NCBI RefSeq assembly: GCF_000620505.1
Contig: NZ_KK211144.1
Coordinates: 379,681-443,680, forward strand
DNA: 64,000 bases
Source of the DNA: Sulfitobacter sp. 20_GPM-1509m
GTDB taxonomy: Bacteria; Pseudomonadota; Alphaproteobacteria; Rhodobacterales; Rhodobacteraceae
Direction: 5' to 3'
The translations under genes were made by a program, and so were the position numbers. This document shows positions 1-10,428 of this stretch, one piece after another; the first letter of the stretch is position 1, and each line of letters opens with the position of its first letter. The notes beneath the pieces were generated by a model, which had not been told where the DNA came from, made no database searches, and was given only the letters and a program-made list of their open reading frames with translations.

Positions 1-771
1 GCCGTGTCGTCCAAGCTGGCGCGCGGACGGTCCGTGCTGGGCGGACTGCATCAGGCCGGTTCGTCAAAATGTCTGTTTCCGCGCAACAATACCGCATCAC
101 TGGATGCCGTGGTGCTGAACACTGCGGGCGGGATCACCGGCGGTGACCGCTTTGCCGTGAGTGCCGAGGCCGAGGCTGGCACCAGCCTGTGCCTGACCAC
201 GCAGGCCTGCGAACGTGTCTACCGCGCCCAGACCGGCGAAGTGGGACAGGTGCGCAACGCGCTGACCGTGGGACCGCAGGCGCGAATCGACTGGCTGCCA
301 CAGGAAACGATTCTCTTTGACGGGGCGGCGATTGACCGCCGTTTGCAGATTGATCTGGGCGAGGATGCACAGTTGTTGATGGTCGAACCGCTGGTCTTTG
401 GCCGTGCCGCGATGGGCGAACGGCTGGGCACGCTGGACCTGCGCGACCGCATCATGATCAACCGCGCGGGCGTTCCCCTGTACCACGACGCGATTGCCCT
501 GGCGGGCGATGCCAGCACGCATCTGGCCAAACCCTTTGTCGCAAAGGGGGCCGGTGCCATGGCCGCAATGGTCTATATTGCCCCCGACGCCGCCGGACAG
601 CTTGCCCCCGTGCGGGCCATGTTGCCCGACACCGCAGGGGCCAGCCTGATCGGTGACGAAATGCTGGTGGCAAGATTCCTCGCCGCCGACAGTTTCGAGT
701 TGCGGCGCAGCCTGCTGCCCGTTCTTATCCGCCTCAAGGGTGGACCCCTGCCAAGAACCTGGATGATCTGA
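1..771 (+). CDS. ureD: Urease accessory protein UreD, 5'-truncated by window edge
   Basis: UreD is the scaffold that binds apo-urease and, with UreF and UreG, delivers nickel to the active site in the cytoplasm. The reading frame is open to base 1, and the visible protein begins near the conserved 'R-G-x-S-V-L-x-x-L' segment. UreD proteins normally have about 20 residues before that point, so the true start lies upstream of the window; the GTG at base 4 is probably internal. The family signature '[15 protein letters not shown]' and the later '[11 protein letters not shown]' segment are clear. It is the first gene of the visible urease operon, and ureA starts one base after its stop. Confidence 0.95.
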   Translation, partial: AVSSKLARGRSVLGGLHQAGSSKCLFPRNNTASLDAVVLNTAGGITGGDRFAVSAEAEAGTSLCLTTQACERVYRAQTGEVGQVRNALTVGPQARIDWLPQETILFDGAAIDRRLQIDLGEDAQLLMVEPLVFGRAAMGERLGTLDLRDRIMINRAGVPLYHDAIALAGDASTHLAKPFVAKGAGAMAAMVYIAPDAAGQLAPVRAMLPDTAGASLIGDEMLVARFLAADSFELRRSLLPVLIRLKGGPLPRTWMI

Positions 772-772
772 C

Positions 773-1075
773 ATGAACCTCACTCCCCGCGAAAAAGACA
801 AACTGCTGATTGCGATGGCCGCCGTGGTCGCCCGCAAACGGCTGGAGCGTGGCGTAAAGCTGAACCATCCCGAAGCGATTGCGCTGATCACCGACGCGGT
901 GGTCGAGGGCGCGCGGGACGGGCGCAGCGTGGCCGACCTGATGGAGGCCGGTGCGCAGATCATCACCCGCGATCAATGCATGGAAGGGATCGCCGAGATG
1001 ATCCACGACGTGCAGGTCGAGGCCACCTTTCCCGACGGCACCAAGCTGGTGACCGTCCACAACCCTATCCGCTAA
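773..1075 (+). CDS. ureA: Urease gamma subunit
   Basis: A 100-residue protein with full-length UreA features: the N-terminal '[17 protein letters not shown]' and the '[14 protein letters not shown]' and '[18 protein letters not shown]' segments. It is the smallest structural subunit of the (UreA-UreB-UreC)3 enzyme, which hydrolyses urea to ammonia and carbamate. It starts one base after the ureD stop, so the two are probably translationally coupled. Length and sequence are typical of the separate gamma subunit; it is not a gamma-beta fusion. Confidence 0.98.
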   Translation: MNLTPREKDKLLIAMAAVVARKRLERGVKLNHPEAIALITDAVVEGARDGRSVADLMEAGAQIITRDQCMEGIAEMIHDVQVEATFPDGTKLVTVHNPIR

Positions 1076-1090
1076 CAGGAGCCTGACTTG

Positions 1091-1303
1091 ATGAAATCCG
1101 CAAAAACCGCCCTTGGCCTTGCCCTTCTTGCCGCCCCCGTGGCCGCACACACCGATGCGGGCCTGCACCTGCACCCCCACGTCACCGACGGGGCGGCATG
1201 GCTGCCGGTTCTGCTGGGCATGGCCGCAATCGTGATTGCCGTGGCCCTGACCGCCACCCGCGCGACAATCCGCGCACGCAGCACCCGGAAATCCCGCAAA
1301 TGA
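1091..1303 (+). CDS. Small His-rich single-span membrane protein inside the urease operon
   Basis: A 70-residue protein. Residues 1-20 look like a signal peptide (basic start, '[12 protein letters not shown]'). A histidine-rich stretch '[11 protein letters not shown]' follows directly after the likely cleavage site, then one hydrophobic span at about residues 37-57 and a very basic tail rich in R and K. I chose the ATG at 1091 over the TTG at 1088. The stop overlaps the ureB start (ATGA), so the gene is coupled to the urease operon. No family was recognised. The His cluster would suit periplasmic nickel binding, but that is inference. Confidence 0.7.
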   Translation: MKSAKTALGLALLAAPVAAHTDAGLHLHPHVTDGAAWLPVLLGMAAIVIAVALTATRATIRARSTRKSRK

Positions 1304-1605
1304 TCCCCGGCGAGTTGATCCCGGGCACCGGCGACATCATATTGAACCAGGACGCCACGGCAATCACGCTGATGGTCGCCAATACCGGTGACCGCCCTGT
1401 TCAGGTCGGCTCGCACTATCATTTTGCTGAAACAAACGCTGCGTTGGACTTTGACCGCGATGCCGCACGGGGGATGCGCCTGGACATTGCGTCCGGGACT
1501 GCCGTGCGTTTTGAACCCGGTCAACGGCGCGAAGTCTCGTTGATCCCCTATGGCGGGGCGCGGCGGGTGTTCGGGTTCAACCAGCAGATCATGGGAGACC
1601 TTTGA
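1300..1605 (+). CDS. ureB: Urease beta subunit
   Basis: A 101-residue protein starting MIPGELIPG, the usual UreB N-terminus, with the '[15 protein letters not shown]' and '[12 protein letters not shown]' signature segments. It is a structural subunit of urease. The ATG at 1300 overlaps the stop of the upstream small ORF by four bases. The frame is open further upstream, but nothing there resembles UreB. Confidence 0.97.
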   Translation: MIPGELIPGTGDIILNQDATAITLMVANTGDRPVQVGSHYHFAETNAALDFDRDAARGMRLDIASGTAVRFEPGQRREVSLIPYGGARRVFGFNQQIMGDL

Positions 1606-1946
1606 TGGTCACGAAACTGCCGCGCCTTGCCACCCCTGCCGACCTGATGGGTTCGTGGATGAATATGTCGATGCTGATGATGGAAACCGCCAGCGTCATG
1701 ACGATGCGGATAATGGGGATGGCGGGCCTGTGGTCCGTCACCAAATCCGAAAACGACCGGATGGTCTCTGAAAAATCCTCGGCGTTCCTGGACAGCGCCA
1801 CCGCCGCGTCGATCGCCACCATGAGTGGCAAGCGCCCTGACGAGGTGATGAACGCCGCTGTGAAACCGCTGCGCCGCAAGACCCGCGCCAATGCCCGCCG
1901 TCTGGGCAAACGCGGCCCCGCCCTGCCCGGCACCAAGAAACGCTGA
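1605..1946 (+). CDS. Met-rich small protein inserted between ureB and ureC
   Basis: A 113-residue protein coupled to ureB through a TGATG overlap. Residues 15-39 are extraordinarily methionine-rich (10 Met in 25 residues) within an amphipathic or hydrophobic stretch. A central Ala/Ser/Met region follows ('SSAFLDSATAASIATMSG'), then a strongly basic C-terminus. Overall it recalls phasin-like amphipathic helical proteins, but that is only an impression. It has no signal peptide. I do not recognise a family. Its position in an otherwise canonical urease operon suggests a link to urease, metal handling or storage granules; none is shown by the sequence. Confidence 0.65.
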   Translation: MVTKLPRLATPADLMGSWMNMSMLMMETASVMTMRIMGMAGLWSVTKSENDRMVSEKSSAFLDSATAASIATMSGKRPDEVMNAAVKPLRRKTRANARRLGKRGPALPGTKKR

Positions 1947-1968
1947 CGCCCACCAAAGGACATAGCCC

Positions 1969-3678
<1,710 letters not shown>

Positions 3679-3688
3679 AGGCCCGACC

Positions 3689-4135
3689 ATGCACACCCTG
3701 ACCGCCCGCACCTATCACGACCACAGCCACACGACGCCCTTCGCGCAGATCACGCTGGACTACGACACCCGCTTTTTGCGCCGCAAGATGCTGGAGACCG
3801 ACGACGGCCAGCCGATCCTGATCGACCTGCCGCAGACCACATCGCTGAACCACGGCGGGGTGCTGGTGCTGGCGGACGGGCGCGAGGTGCTGGTGCAGGC
3901 CGCCGCTCAGGACCTGCTTGAGATCAGGGCCGACGACCTGACGCGCATCGCGTGGCACATCGGCAACCGCCACACCCCCTGCCAGATCGAGGATCGCCGC
4001 CTGCTGATCCAGCCCGACCACGTGATCCGCGACATGCTGGCCAAGATCGGCGCAACGGTGCGCGAGGTGAACGAACCCTTTATCCCCGAAGGCGGGGCTT
4101 ACGGACACGGACGCACCCACAGCCATGCCCATTGA
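3689..4135 (+). CDS. ureE: Urease accessory nickel metallochaperone UreE
   Basis: A 148-residue UreE with an N-terminal substrate-binding-like domain and a C-terminal metal-binding domain. The His-containing tail '[11 protein letters not shown]' can bind nickel. UreE hands Ni2+ to UreG during urease maturation. Its 3' end overlaps ureF by 11 bases. The tail is short compared with the long poly-His tails of some enterobacterial UreE proteins. Confidence 0.95.
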   Translation: MHTLTARTYHDHSHTTPFAQITLDYDTRFLRRKMLETDDGQPILIDLPQTTSLNHGGVLVLADGREVLVQAAAQDLLEIRADDLTRIAWHIGNRHTPCQIEDRRLLIQPDHVIRDMLAKIGATVREVNEPFIPEGGAYGHGRTHSHAH

Positions 4136-4763
4136 CGCGGCGGTTCTGACGCTGGCGCAATGGTTCTCGCCGTCCTTTCCGGTCGGGGCTTTTGCCTATT
4201 CTCACGGGCTGGAATGGGCTGTGCAGGCGGGCGATGTGACGGATGCAGCACAGACCCAGGACTGGATCGACACGGTGCTGCGGCATGGTGCGGGCTGGAA
4301 CGATTGTTTGTTCATCGCAGCCGCCTATCGCGCCGATGATGCGGGTGCGGTGGACGCGACGGCGCGGGCCTTTGCCGCTTCGGCGGAACGGCTGCGCGAG
4401 ACTGATCTGCAAGGGGCGGCCTTTGCCACGGCCGTGGCCAACCTGAACGGCACCACCGCCACGCCGCGCACTTATCCCGTGGCAGTCGGTGAAGCGGCGC
4501 GCGCCGCCGACCTGCCGCTGGAACTGACGGCCAAGATGTACCTGCACAGCCTGACCAGCAGTCTGGCGGGTGCCGCCATGCGGCTGGTGCCACTGGGTCA
4601 AAGCGACGGACAGGCCATCATCCGCGCCCTGACACCCGCCGCACAGGAGATCGCCACCCGCGCCTGTGCCGCCAGCCTGGACGACCTGAGCGCCACGGCC
4701 TTTGCCACCGACATCGCGTCGATGAAACACGAAACACAATATTCAAGGATTTTCCGCACATGA
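4125..4763 (+). CDS. ureF: Urease accessory protein UreF
   Basis: A 212-residue all-helical UreF protein, recognised by the N-terminal '[18 protein letters not shown]' signature and '[21 protein letters not shown]' later. It bridges UreD and UreG on apo-urease and checks GTP-dependent nickel insertion. It overlaps ureE by 11 bases and ureG by 4 bases, so all three maturation proteins are tightly coupled. Confidence 0.95.
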   Translation: MPIDAAVLTLAQWFSPSFPVGAFAYSHGLEWAVQAGDVTDAAQTQDWIDTVLRHGAGWNDCLFIAAAYRADDAGAVDATARAFAASAERLRETDLQGAAFATAVANLNGTTATPRTYPVAVGEAARAADLPLELTAKMYLHSLTSSLAGAAMRLVPLGQSDGQAIIRALTPAAQEIATRACAASLDDLSATAFATDIASMKHETQYSRIFRT

Positions 4764-5374
4764 CCCAGATGAACGGCCCTTTGCGCGTTGGCATCGGCGG
4801 CCCCGTGGGCGCTGGCAAGACCACGCTGACCGCCGCCCTCTGCGAGGCCCTGCGCGACAGCCATTCGGTCGGCGTGATCACCAATGACATCTACACCCAG
4901 GAAGACGCCGAGGCGCTGATGCGGATGCAGGTGCTGCCGCAGGACCGCATCATCGGGGTCGAGACCGGCGGCTGCCCGCACACCGCGATCCGCGAGGACG
5001 CGTCGATCAACCTGGCCGCAGTTGACCAAATGGTGAAACGCCACCCCGAGATCGAAGTGCTGCTGATCGAAAGCGGCGGCGACAACCTGTCTGCCACCTT
5101 CAGCCCCGAGCTGGCGGATGTGACGCTGTATGTGATCGACGTGGCGGCGGGCGAGGAAATCCCGCGCAAGGGCGGGCCTGCGATCACCAAATCCGACATC
5201 CTGATCATCAACAAGACCGACCTTGCGCCCTATGTGGGTGCCTCGCTGGACGTGATGGAACGTGACGCCACGCGGATGCGCGCGGGTCGGCCGTTCCTGT
5301 TCACATCCCTGCGCCAGCGCGAAGGCGTGGCGGCTGTGGTGGCGGAGTTGAAGAAGGTGGGTGGGTTGGCGTAA
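4760..5374 (+). CDS. ureG: Urease accessory GTPase UreG
   Basis: A 204-residue SIMIBI-class GTPase. The P-loop 'GGPVGAGKT' lies at residues 13-21, and the metal-binding Cys-Pro-His motif is at residues 72-74 in '[11 protein letters not shown]'. The guanine-specificity motif NKTD is also present. It uses GTP hydrolysis to load nickel into urease. It is the last gene of the operon and is followed directly by a terminator-like hairpin inside a dispersed repeat. Confidence 0.98.
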   Translation: MTQMNGPLRVGIGGPVGAGKTTLTAALCEALRDSHSVGVITNDIYTQEDAEALMRMQVLPQDRIIGVETGGCPHTAIREDASINLAAVDQMVKRHPEIEVLLIESGGDNLSATFSPELADVTLYVIDVAAGEEIPRKGGPAITKSDILIINKTDLAPYVGASLDVMERDATRMRAGRPFLFTSLRQREGVAAVVAELKKVGGLA

Positions 5375-5390
5375 CGCCCGTTCTGCGCAA

Positions 5391-5567
5391 CAAAGCCCGG
5401 GTCAAAGGCACGCAGTGCCGCCGGGCAGCGCCCGACCGCCCCATGGGCGGGCGCTTTCTCACCGTCTTGTGCCACTTCACCCCCACGCCAAAGCATAGAA
5501 ATTAAGTGGCATCCACCAATGTTGTGATGCCCACCCGCGGTCAGGCGCTGCCCTTTGTGGCAAGCTT
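5391..5567. repeat. Dispersed intergenic repeat, copy A (with terminator-like hairpin)
   Basis: About 177 bp between ureG and the acyl-CoA synthetase gene match, base by base with scattered substitutions, the reverse complement of about 60700-60875. Shared blocks include 'GCCGGGCAGCGCCCGACCG', 'CCCATGGGCGGGCGCTT' and 'GATGCCCACCCGCGGTC'. The end distal to ureG also matches a shorter copy at 36398-36464. No protein-coding capacity is apparent. It sits between convergent genes. Confidence 0.8.
5428..5456 (+). terminator. Hairpin terminator candidate after ureG
   Basis: Inside repeat copy A, AGCGCCC pairs with GGGCGCT and an inner GCCC pairs with GGGC, followed by TTTCTC. This is a plausible intrinsic terminator for the urease operon and for the convergent synthetase gene. 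The T-run is short. Confidence 0.5.
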
Positions 5568-7119
5568 ACGGCCAATACGCCGCCCGCAAATCCTTTTTCA
5601 AAATCTTCCCGATCGAACTGCGCGGCAGCACGTCGCGCACTTCGACCGCGCTCAGCCGGTGGCTCTTGCCCAGCTTCTCGTTCGCCCGTGCGCGGATGTC
5701 GTCCCCCGTCGCATCGGACCCTTCGCGCAGCACCACCAGACCCAGCGGCGTCTCGCCCCATTGCTCGGAGGGCACGCCGATCACGGCGGCGTCGGTCACC
5801 TCTGGATCGGCCAGCAGGATCAGTTCCAGATCGTTGGCATAGATGTTCAGACCGCCCGAGATGATCATGTCCTTCTTGCGATCCGACAGCACCAGAAAGC
5901 CGTCATCGTCAAAGGACCCCATGTCGCCCGAGCGAAAGTAGACCTCGCCATCTGCATTGCGCCACAGGGTCTCTTCGGTCAGATCGTCGCGGCCAAAATA
6001 CCCGGCCATCATCGTCGGCGACCGCCCACAGATCTCGCCCACTTCGCCGGGTGCCACTTCGCCCCCATCCGGCCCGATCAGACGGATGTCGCAATTGGGT
6101 GCGGGTTTGCCCACGGTGTGCAGCTTGGTCGGGTTCTCATCCGCGATCAGAACAGTCACCCCGCCGCCTTCGGTCAGCCCGTAATATTCCACCAGCTTGC
6201 CCGGCATCTGCGCCAGAACCTTCTGTTTCACATCCGCGCGCAGCGGCGCCGACGTGGACAGCTTCAGGCGCATCGCGCTGAGGTTATAGTCGGCAAAGAC
6301 AGGCAGTTCGACGATGCGTTTGTATTGCACAGGCACCAGCATCGTATGCGTGGCGGCCTCGGCTTCGGCCAGCGCCAGCCAGCCTTGCGCGTCGAATTTC
6401 GACATCAGGATCACGGTCGATCCGCCCACAAGCGTCGGCAGAAAGGCCACGATGGTCGTGTTGGAATAGAGCGGCGTGGAAATCAGCGTGCGCGCGGCAT
6501 CGTCATAGCCGTTGGCGGTCACGCGGTCCATCTGGGCGGCCCGCAGGAAATGGGTGTGAAAGATGCCCTTGGGCGTGCCCGTGGTGCCCGAGGAATAGAT
6601 CAGGTTAAAGCCGTCGCCCATCTGGACCGGCACCATCGGATCGGTGGTATCAGCCGCCTCCATCGCCGCCGCATAGCTTTCGAACCCGTCCGCGTCGAAA
6701 TCCAGCGCAATGCGTGTGATGTCCATCGCGTCCACAAAGGGCACCAGTTCGCGGTAGGTCTCGGCCAGACAGAACACCCGCGCACCACAGTCCTGCACCA
6801 TCTTCTCCAGCGCCGAGGAGGACGCCATCGTCGACAGCGGCACCACGCATCCCCCGGCCCGCAGGATGCCCATGAACAGCACCGCATAGGCGGCCGAGTT
6901 CGGCGACAGCACCGCCACCCGGTCGCCCCGCGTCACGCCCCGCGCGATGAGCATGTTGGCGGCCCGGTTGATGGCCTGATCAAAATCCGCCCAGCTCAGC
7001 CGCGTGCCGTCGCAGACCACCGCGTCGCGGTCGGGGTTGATCTGTGCCACCCGGCGCACCGCTGCGACCACCGTTTCACCGGGCATGTTTTCGGGCATCT
7101 TCGGGATGATTTCTAGCAT
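5566..7119 (-). CDS. AMP-dependent acyl-CoA synthetase/ligase
   Basis: A 517-residue class I adenylate-forming enzyme. The ATP/AMP P-loop 'YSSGTTGTPKG' is at about residues 175-185, 'YYGLTEG' follows in the middle, 'GDMG' marks the ribose-binding Asp, 'DRKKDMIISGGLNIYA' is the hinge, and 'SIGKILKKDLR' near the end carries the catalytic Lys. It should activate a carboxylate with ATP and transfer it to CoA; the substrate cannot be read from sequence. A GGAGGAGG ribosome site precedes the ATG. It lies about 95 bases downstream of the racemase gene and may belong to the same catabolic unit. Confidence 0.9.
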   Translation of the reverse strand: MLEIIPKMPENMPGETVVAAVRRVAQINPDRDAVVCDGTRLSWADFDQAINRAANMLIARGVTRGDRVAVLSPNSAAYAVLFMGILRAGGCVVPLSTMASSSALEKMVQDCGARVFCLAETYRELVPFVDAMDITRIALDFDADGFESYAAAMEAADTTDPMVPVQMGDGFNLIYSSGTTGTPKGIFHTHFLRAAQMDRVTANGYDDAARTLISTPLYSNTTIVAFLPTLVGGSTVILMSKFDAQGWLALAEAEAATHTMLVPVQYKRIVELPVFADYNLSAMRLKLSTSAPLRADVKQKVLAQMPGKLVEYYGLTEGGGVTVLIADENPTKLHTVGKPAPNCDIRLIGPDGGEVAPGEVGEICGRSPTMMAGYFGRDDLTEETLWRNADGEVYFRSGDMGSFDDDGFLVLSDRKKDMIISGGLNIYANDLELILLADPEVTDAAVIGVPSEQWGETPLGLVVLREGSDATGDDIRARANEKLGKSHRLSAVEVRDVLPRSSIGKILKKDLRAAYWP

Positions 7120-7214
7120 GGGGCCTCCTCCGCTCCGTGTTGGCGCGATCCTTGCGCGGGACGCGCCCGATTTCCAGCCCCCTTACGGTCGGCAGGCTGC
7201 GCCGTGACGCAGGG

Positions 7215-7943
7215 TCAGGCCCCGGCCAGCAACCGCCCCGGTCCTGCTACCGGAACCGAGGCCAGCTGCGCCATATGCCAGGCCAGAACCAGATTTGACG
7301 ACAAGACCGGCAAGCCAAGCGCGCTTTCCAACCGGTCGATCACCGGCAACGTCCGCAGGTTGGTGCAGGACAGGAACAGACCGTCCACCTCTGCACCGGT
7401 GCACAGGTCGATCGCCGCGTCGGTGATCGCATCCGTTGCGATGCGCACGACCCTGGCCTCTTCGGCCTCCGCAAAGGTGCCAAAGACGGGAGTGTCCACG
7501 CCCTGCCGCGCCAGCACATCGCGCAACTGCTCTGACACTGCCTCGACATAGGGTGACAACAGCGCCAGTCGCCGGATGCCCAAATGCGCACAGGCTGCGA
7601 CCAGCGCCGTTACAGGATCGGTCACCGCGCCAACCTGTCTGCCCTGCCGGACCAGCCGCGCAATCTGCACTGGCCCGATCTGGGCTGCCCCCGACGTGCA
7701 GCCATAGGCCACCGCCGCCAGATCCGCCGCAGGCGGCAACAGCGACGCCGCCCTGCCCAGATGTGCGGCCATCTCGGCCAATGTCTCGCGTGTGACCCGC
7801 GCATCGCTGGGCACGCGGCTGACATAGAGTTGCGCATCGCCCAGCAGACGGCGCATGTCGCCCTCGATCGTCTCGTCCACCTGCAATACCACCAACCCCA
7901 GCGACGGTCCCACGTCGACGCTGTCATAGGGGTATGTGGTCAC
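7215..7943 (-). CDS. Asp/Glu racemase superfamily protein (maleate isomerase / arylmalonate decarboxylase type)
   Basis: A 242-residue protein of the Asp/Glu/hydantoin racemase fold. The two catalytic cysteines of the family lie in 'AYGCTSG' and 'LSCTNLR'. The best start is a GTG at 7943, which overlaps the stop of the upstream M24 gene as GTGA; longer in-frame starts would run deep into that gene. Relatives include maleate cis-trans isomerase, arylmalonate decarboxylase and EutA of ectoine utilisation clusters. Which reaction this one performs is unknown. It is co-transcribed with the M24 and lyase genes. Confidence 0.85.
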   Translation of the reverse strand: MTTYPYDSVDVGPSLGLVVLQVDETIEGDMRRLLGDAQLYVSRVPSDARVTRETLAEMAAHLGRAASLLPPAADLAAVAYGCTSGAAQIGPVQIARLVRQGRQVGAVTDPVTALVAACAHLGIRRLALLSPYVEAVSEQLRDVLARQGVDTPVFGTFAEAEEARVVRIATDAITDAAIDLCTGAEVDGLFLSCTNLRTLPVIDRLESALGLPVLSSNLVLAWHMAQLASVPVAGPGRLLAGA

Positions 7944-9070
7944 AGCTGAACCATATGTTCGTCGCTGGGAATGCTCAGCCATTGCGGGCCGTCCGCGGTG
8001 ATCACGATGTTTTCCTCGTGCACCAGCATCCGGCCCGGCGCCAGCGCGATCCCCGGCTCCAGCGTCAGCACCATGCCCGGCTCCAACACCGTGTGATCGG
8101 CGGCAATCAGCGAGGGCCATTCGGTCAACTGCATCCCCAGACCATGCCCCAGCCGCCCCGCGTCCGAGCCACCTGCACCGCCCGTCACCACGCGGTCCAT
8201 CGCGTGAAACAGATCCGCCGCCGTGGCGCCGACCTGTGCGGCCTCGAAGCCCGCTTCGGTCGCCTCGATCAGCCGTGCATGGGCGTCATGGGCGGCCTGA
8301 CCCACATTCCCCACCGCAAAGTTGCGGTCAAAGTCACAGAAATACCCGGCCCTGACCGCGCCTGTGTCCAGCATCAGCACATCGCCATCCATCAACGGCG
8401 CATCGGTCGCGGGCGAGATCACGTCACCATAGCCGCCCTGCCCCGCGGCCCCCGCCAGATAGGGCACCCAATCGGCCCCCTCGGTCAGCAACAGGATCTG
8501 GAACCGGCGGAACACCTCGGACAGCGGCAGGCCTGCGCCGATGACCTCGGGCACGCGGTCGAATGCGGCGTTGGCAATCTGGCAGATGGTGGCAATGCGG
8601 TCGATCTCGGCATCCGATTTGATCAGCCGCAGGCGGTGCATGATCCCCGCGTCATCGCGAAAGGTGGCAGCGGTTTGCAGCGCGGCCCATGTGTCCAGCG
8701 GCATCCGCAGGTGGGTCTCCGCACCGCTGGGCACACCGACGGGGCCGTCCACCTCGGCCAGCGCATCGCGCAGCAGGCTGATGCCGTCGTCCCCGGGCTG
8801 CGGGCTGCGCCACGTGCGGATGTCGGTGATCCAGCTTTGCCCCATCAGATGGGCGCCGATGGACGGAATAACCGCCACCGGATCACCGCTGACAGGCACG
8901 ATCAGAAACCACGGGCGCGCCGGGCTTTCCCAGAAACGGGTCAGAAAGCCGGTGAAATAGCGCACTTCGGGTTCGGTTGTCAGCAGCAGGGCCGCCAGTC
9001 CAACGCGGTCCATCATCGCCTGGGCACGGTGCAGGCGGGCGCGGTATTCTTCGGGGGCGAAATCGGTCAT
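7940..9070 (-). CDS. M24-family (creatinase/prolidase/DoeA-like) metallohydrolase
   Basis: A 376-residue pita-bread-fold protein with an N-terminal creatinase-like domain (about residues 1-135) and a C-terminal catalytic domain. Probable metal ligands are the Asp residues of 'MLDTGAV' and 'CDFDRNF', the His of 'GHGLGMQLTEWP', and Glu residues in 'LTLEPG' and 'VHEEN'. Such enzymes cleave X-Pro peptides, creatine or, in ectoine users, the ectoine ring (DoeA/EutD). It lies 3 bases after the ammonia-lyase gene and overlaps the racemase gene by 4 bases. The context supports cleavage of a small amide, but the substrate is open. Confidence 0.85.
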   Translation of the reverse strand: MTDFAPEEYRARLHRAQAMMDRVGLAALLLTTEPEVRYFTGFLTRFWESPARPWFLIVPVSGDPVAVIPSIGAHLMGQSWITDIRTWRSPQPGDDGISLLRDALAEVDGPVGVPSGAETHLRMPLDTWAALQTAATFRDDAGIMHRLRLIKSDAEIDRIATICQIANAAFDRVPEVIGAGLPLSEVFRRFQILLLTEGADWVPYLAGAAGQGGYGDVISPATDAPLMDGDVLMLDTGAVRAGYFCDFDRNFAVGNVGQAAHDAHARLIEATEAGFEAAQVGATAADLFHAMDRVVTGGAGGSDAGRLGHGLGMQLTEWPSLIAADHTVLEPGMVLTLEPGIALAPGRMLVHEENIVITADGPQWLSIPSDEHMVQL

Positions 9071-9073
9071 CGG

Positions 9074-10102
9074 TTATTCGGGTCCTTCGCTGAGAATACA
9101 CAGGACGCGGGCGTTTTCATCAAGGCCCAGCGCCTGCGCCCCCGCCAGCAGCCCGGCCACACCCGCAGCCCCCGAAGGTGTCGAGGCCAGCCCATGCTGC
9201 GCGCAAGCCGCTGCCCCTGCCGCGCCCTCACCCTCGGAGATCAGCGCGAACACATCCGCATCCCGCGCCAGTCCTTTCAGGGCGATCAACGACGGCTCCT
9301 TGCAGTCCAGCCGCCCCATTGCGGACACCGGCCCCTGCGTCGTCACCGCCTTGCCCGCGATCACCGACGCGTGCAGCGCAGGCGCGGCATCCGGTTCCAC
9401 CACGATGATCTGCACCGCCTCGCCCCAGGCCTTGCGCGCCAGCGCGGCGCAGGCCCCCGCCAGCCCGCCGACACCGGCCTGCAGGAACAGATGCGTGGGT
9501 GGCTGCGGCATCTGGCGGATCGCCTCGTCCATCAGTACAAGATAGCCTTCCATCAGCCGGTGCGGGCGGTCGTAATAGTCCTCCCAGGAGCTGTCGGACA
9601 ACAGGGCAAACCCTTCGCTTTCGGCGGCGGCCATCGCGGCGGCCATGCTGTCCTCGTAAATCGCGCCTTCGCGGCGCACCTCGGCACCGATGTCACGCAA
9701 CCGCGCGGCAAAGGCTTCGGGCACGGTCTCGGCAATATAGACCACCGCCCGCGCGCCAAAGGCAGCGGCTCCTGCGGCCACGCTCATCCCGTGATTGCCC
9801 GCGCTGGCGGTCACATATGTGCACCCCCTTGCCACTCCGTCACTGGCGTCGCAGGCAATGACATAGGCCGCGCCCAGCGCCTTGAAGCTGCCCAGCCCCA
9901 TGCGGTTCCGCTCGTCCTTGATGTGCAGGCTGCCAACACCTGCCGCTTCGGCCAGCGCCGGGGCATCCACCAACGGCGTCGCCCCCGCCACGGGACATTG
10001 CGCCACCAGCAAGGCCGCCCGCGCGGCATCGACCGAGGGGGCGGGCACGTCCAAGGGGACATCGACAGGGCGGCGCGGGGTGTTGTGCAAGATGTTCATC
10101 AT
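9074..10102 (-). CDS. Diaminopropionate ammonia-lyase-like PLP enzyme
   Basis: A 342-residue fold-type II PLP enzyme. The PLP lysine is Lys74 in 'GLGSFKALGAAYV', preceded by 'HIKDER'. The phosphate/cofactor loop 'TASAGNHG' and the 'YEDS' and 'WEDYYDRP' segments match diaminopropionate ammonia-lyases (DpaL/YgeX family) better than simple threonine dehydratases. DpaL converts 2,3-diaminopropionate to pyruvate and two ammonia. I chose the ATG at 10102; the frame is open further upstream, but that stretch has no family similarity. It heads the minus-strand operon. Confidence 0.8.
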   Translation of the reverse strand: MMNILHNTPRRPVDVPLDVPAPSVDAARAALLVAQCPVAGATPLVDAPALAEAAGVGSLHIKDERNRMGLGSFKALGAAYVIACDASDGVARGCTYVTASAGNHGMSVAAGAAAFGARAVVYIAETVPEAFAARLRDIGAEVRREGAIYEDSMAAAMAAAESEGFALLSDSSWEDYYDRPHRLMEGYLVLMDEAIRQMPQPPTHLFLQAGVGGLAGACAALARKAWGEAVQIIVVEPDAAPALHASVIAGKAVTTQGPVSAMGRLDCKEPSLIALKGLARDADVFALISEGEGAAGAAACAQHGLASTPSGAAGVAGLLAGAQALGLDENARVLCILSEGPE

Positions 10103-10428
10103 CCCATTAGGGGCGGCGACAGGCATGGGCGTCAAGCGGCAATGAGCGGAACGGTCAAAGCGACGCGACCCGAGGACAAAACACACCTCAGCCGAACGAG
10201 TCGTATTCACGAAATGATCACGCAGTCCACCGCGTCCATCGCGCGGAATTCAAAAATTTCACATTATTTCAGAATCTTAACACCCGAAACCCCACCACAC
10301 GACAGCTTGAATTTACTTTCCGATCCGCGAGGCGCTGATTTGTGAAAGATGCCGTTCTGCGGGGGCCGGTCACGACACCCCCCCTGTTCAAAGAACCGCA
10401 TCACCGTAAAATGTATGGGAAAATCATC
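10103..10428. promoter_or_regulatory. Divergent intergenic region between the ammonia-lyase operon and the carbonic anhydrase gene
   Basis: About 326 bases without a gene. The central part (about 10245-10320) is markedly AT-rich for this genome, with 'AATTCAAAAATTTCAC' and 'TTATTTCAGAATC', and probably holds divergent promoters. No recognised operator or riboswitch was found. The frame of the downstream gene stays open to 10342, but the signal peptide begins at 10429. Confidence 0.4.

Noticed and set aside
5230-5496. Short minus-strand open frame running through the end of ureG and repeat copy A
   Set aside because: It overlaps the ureG coding sequence and the dispersed repeat, and the equivalent frame is not maintained cleanly in copy B, so it is not a gene.
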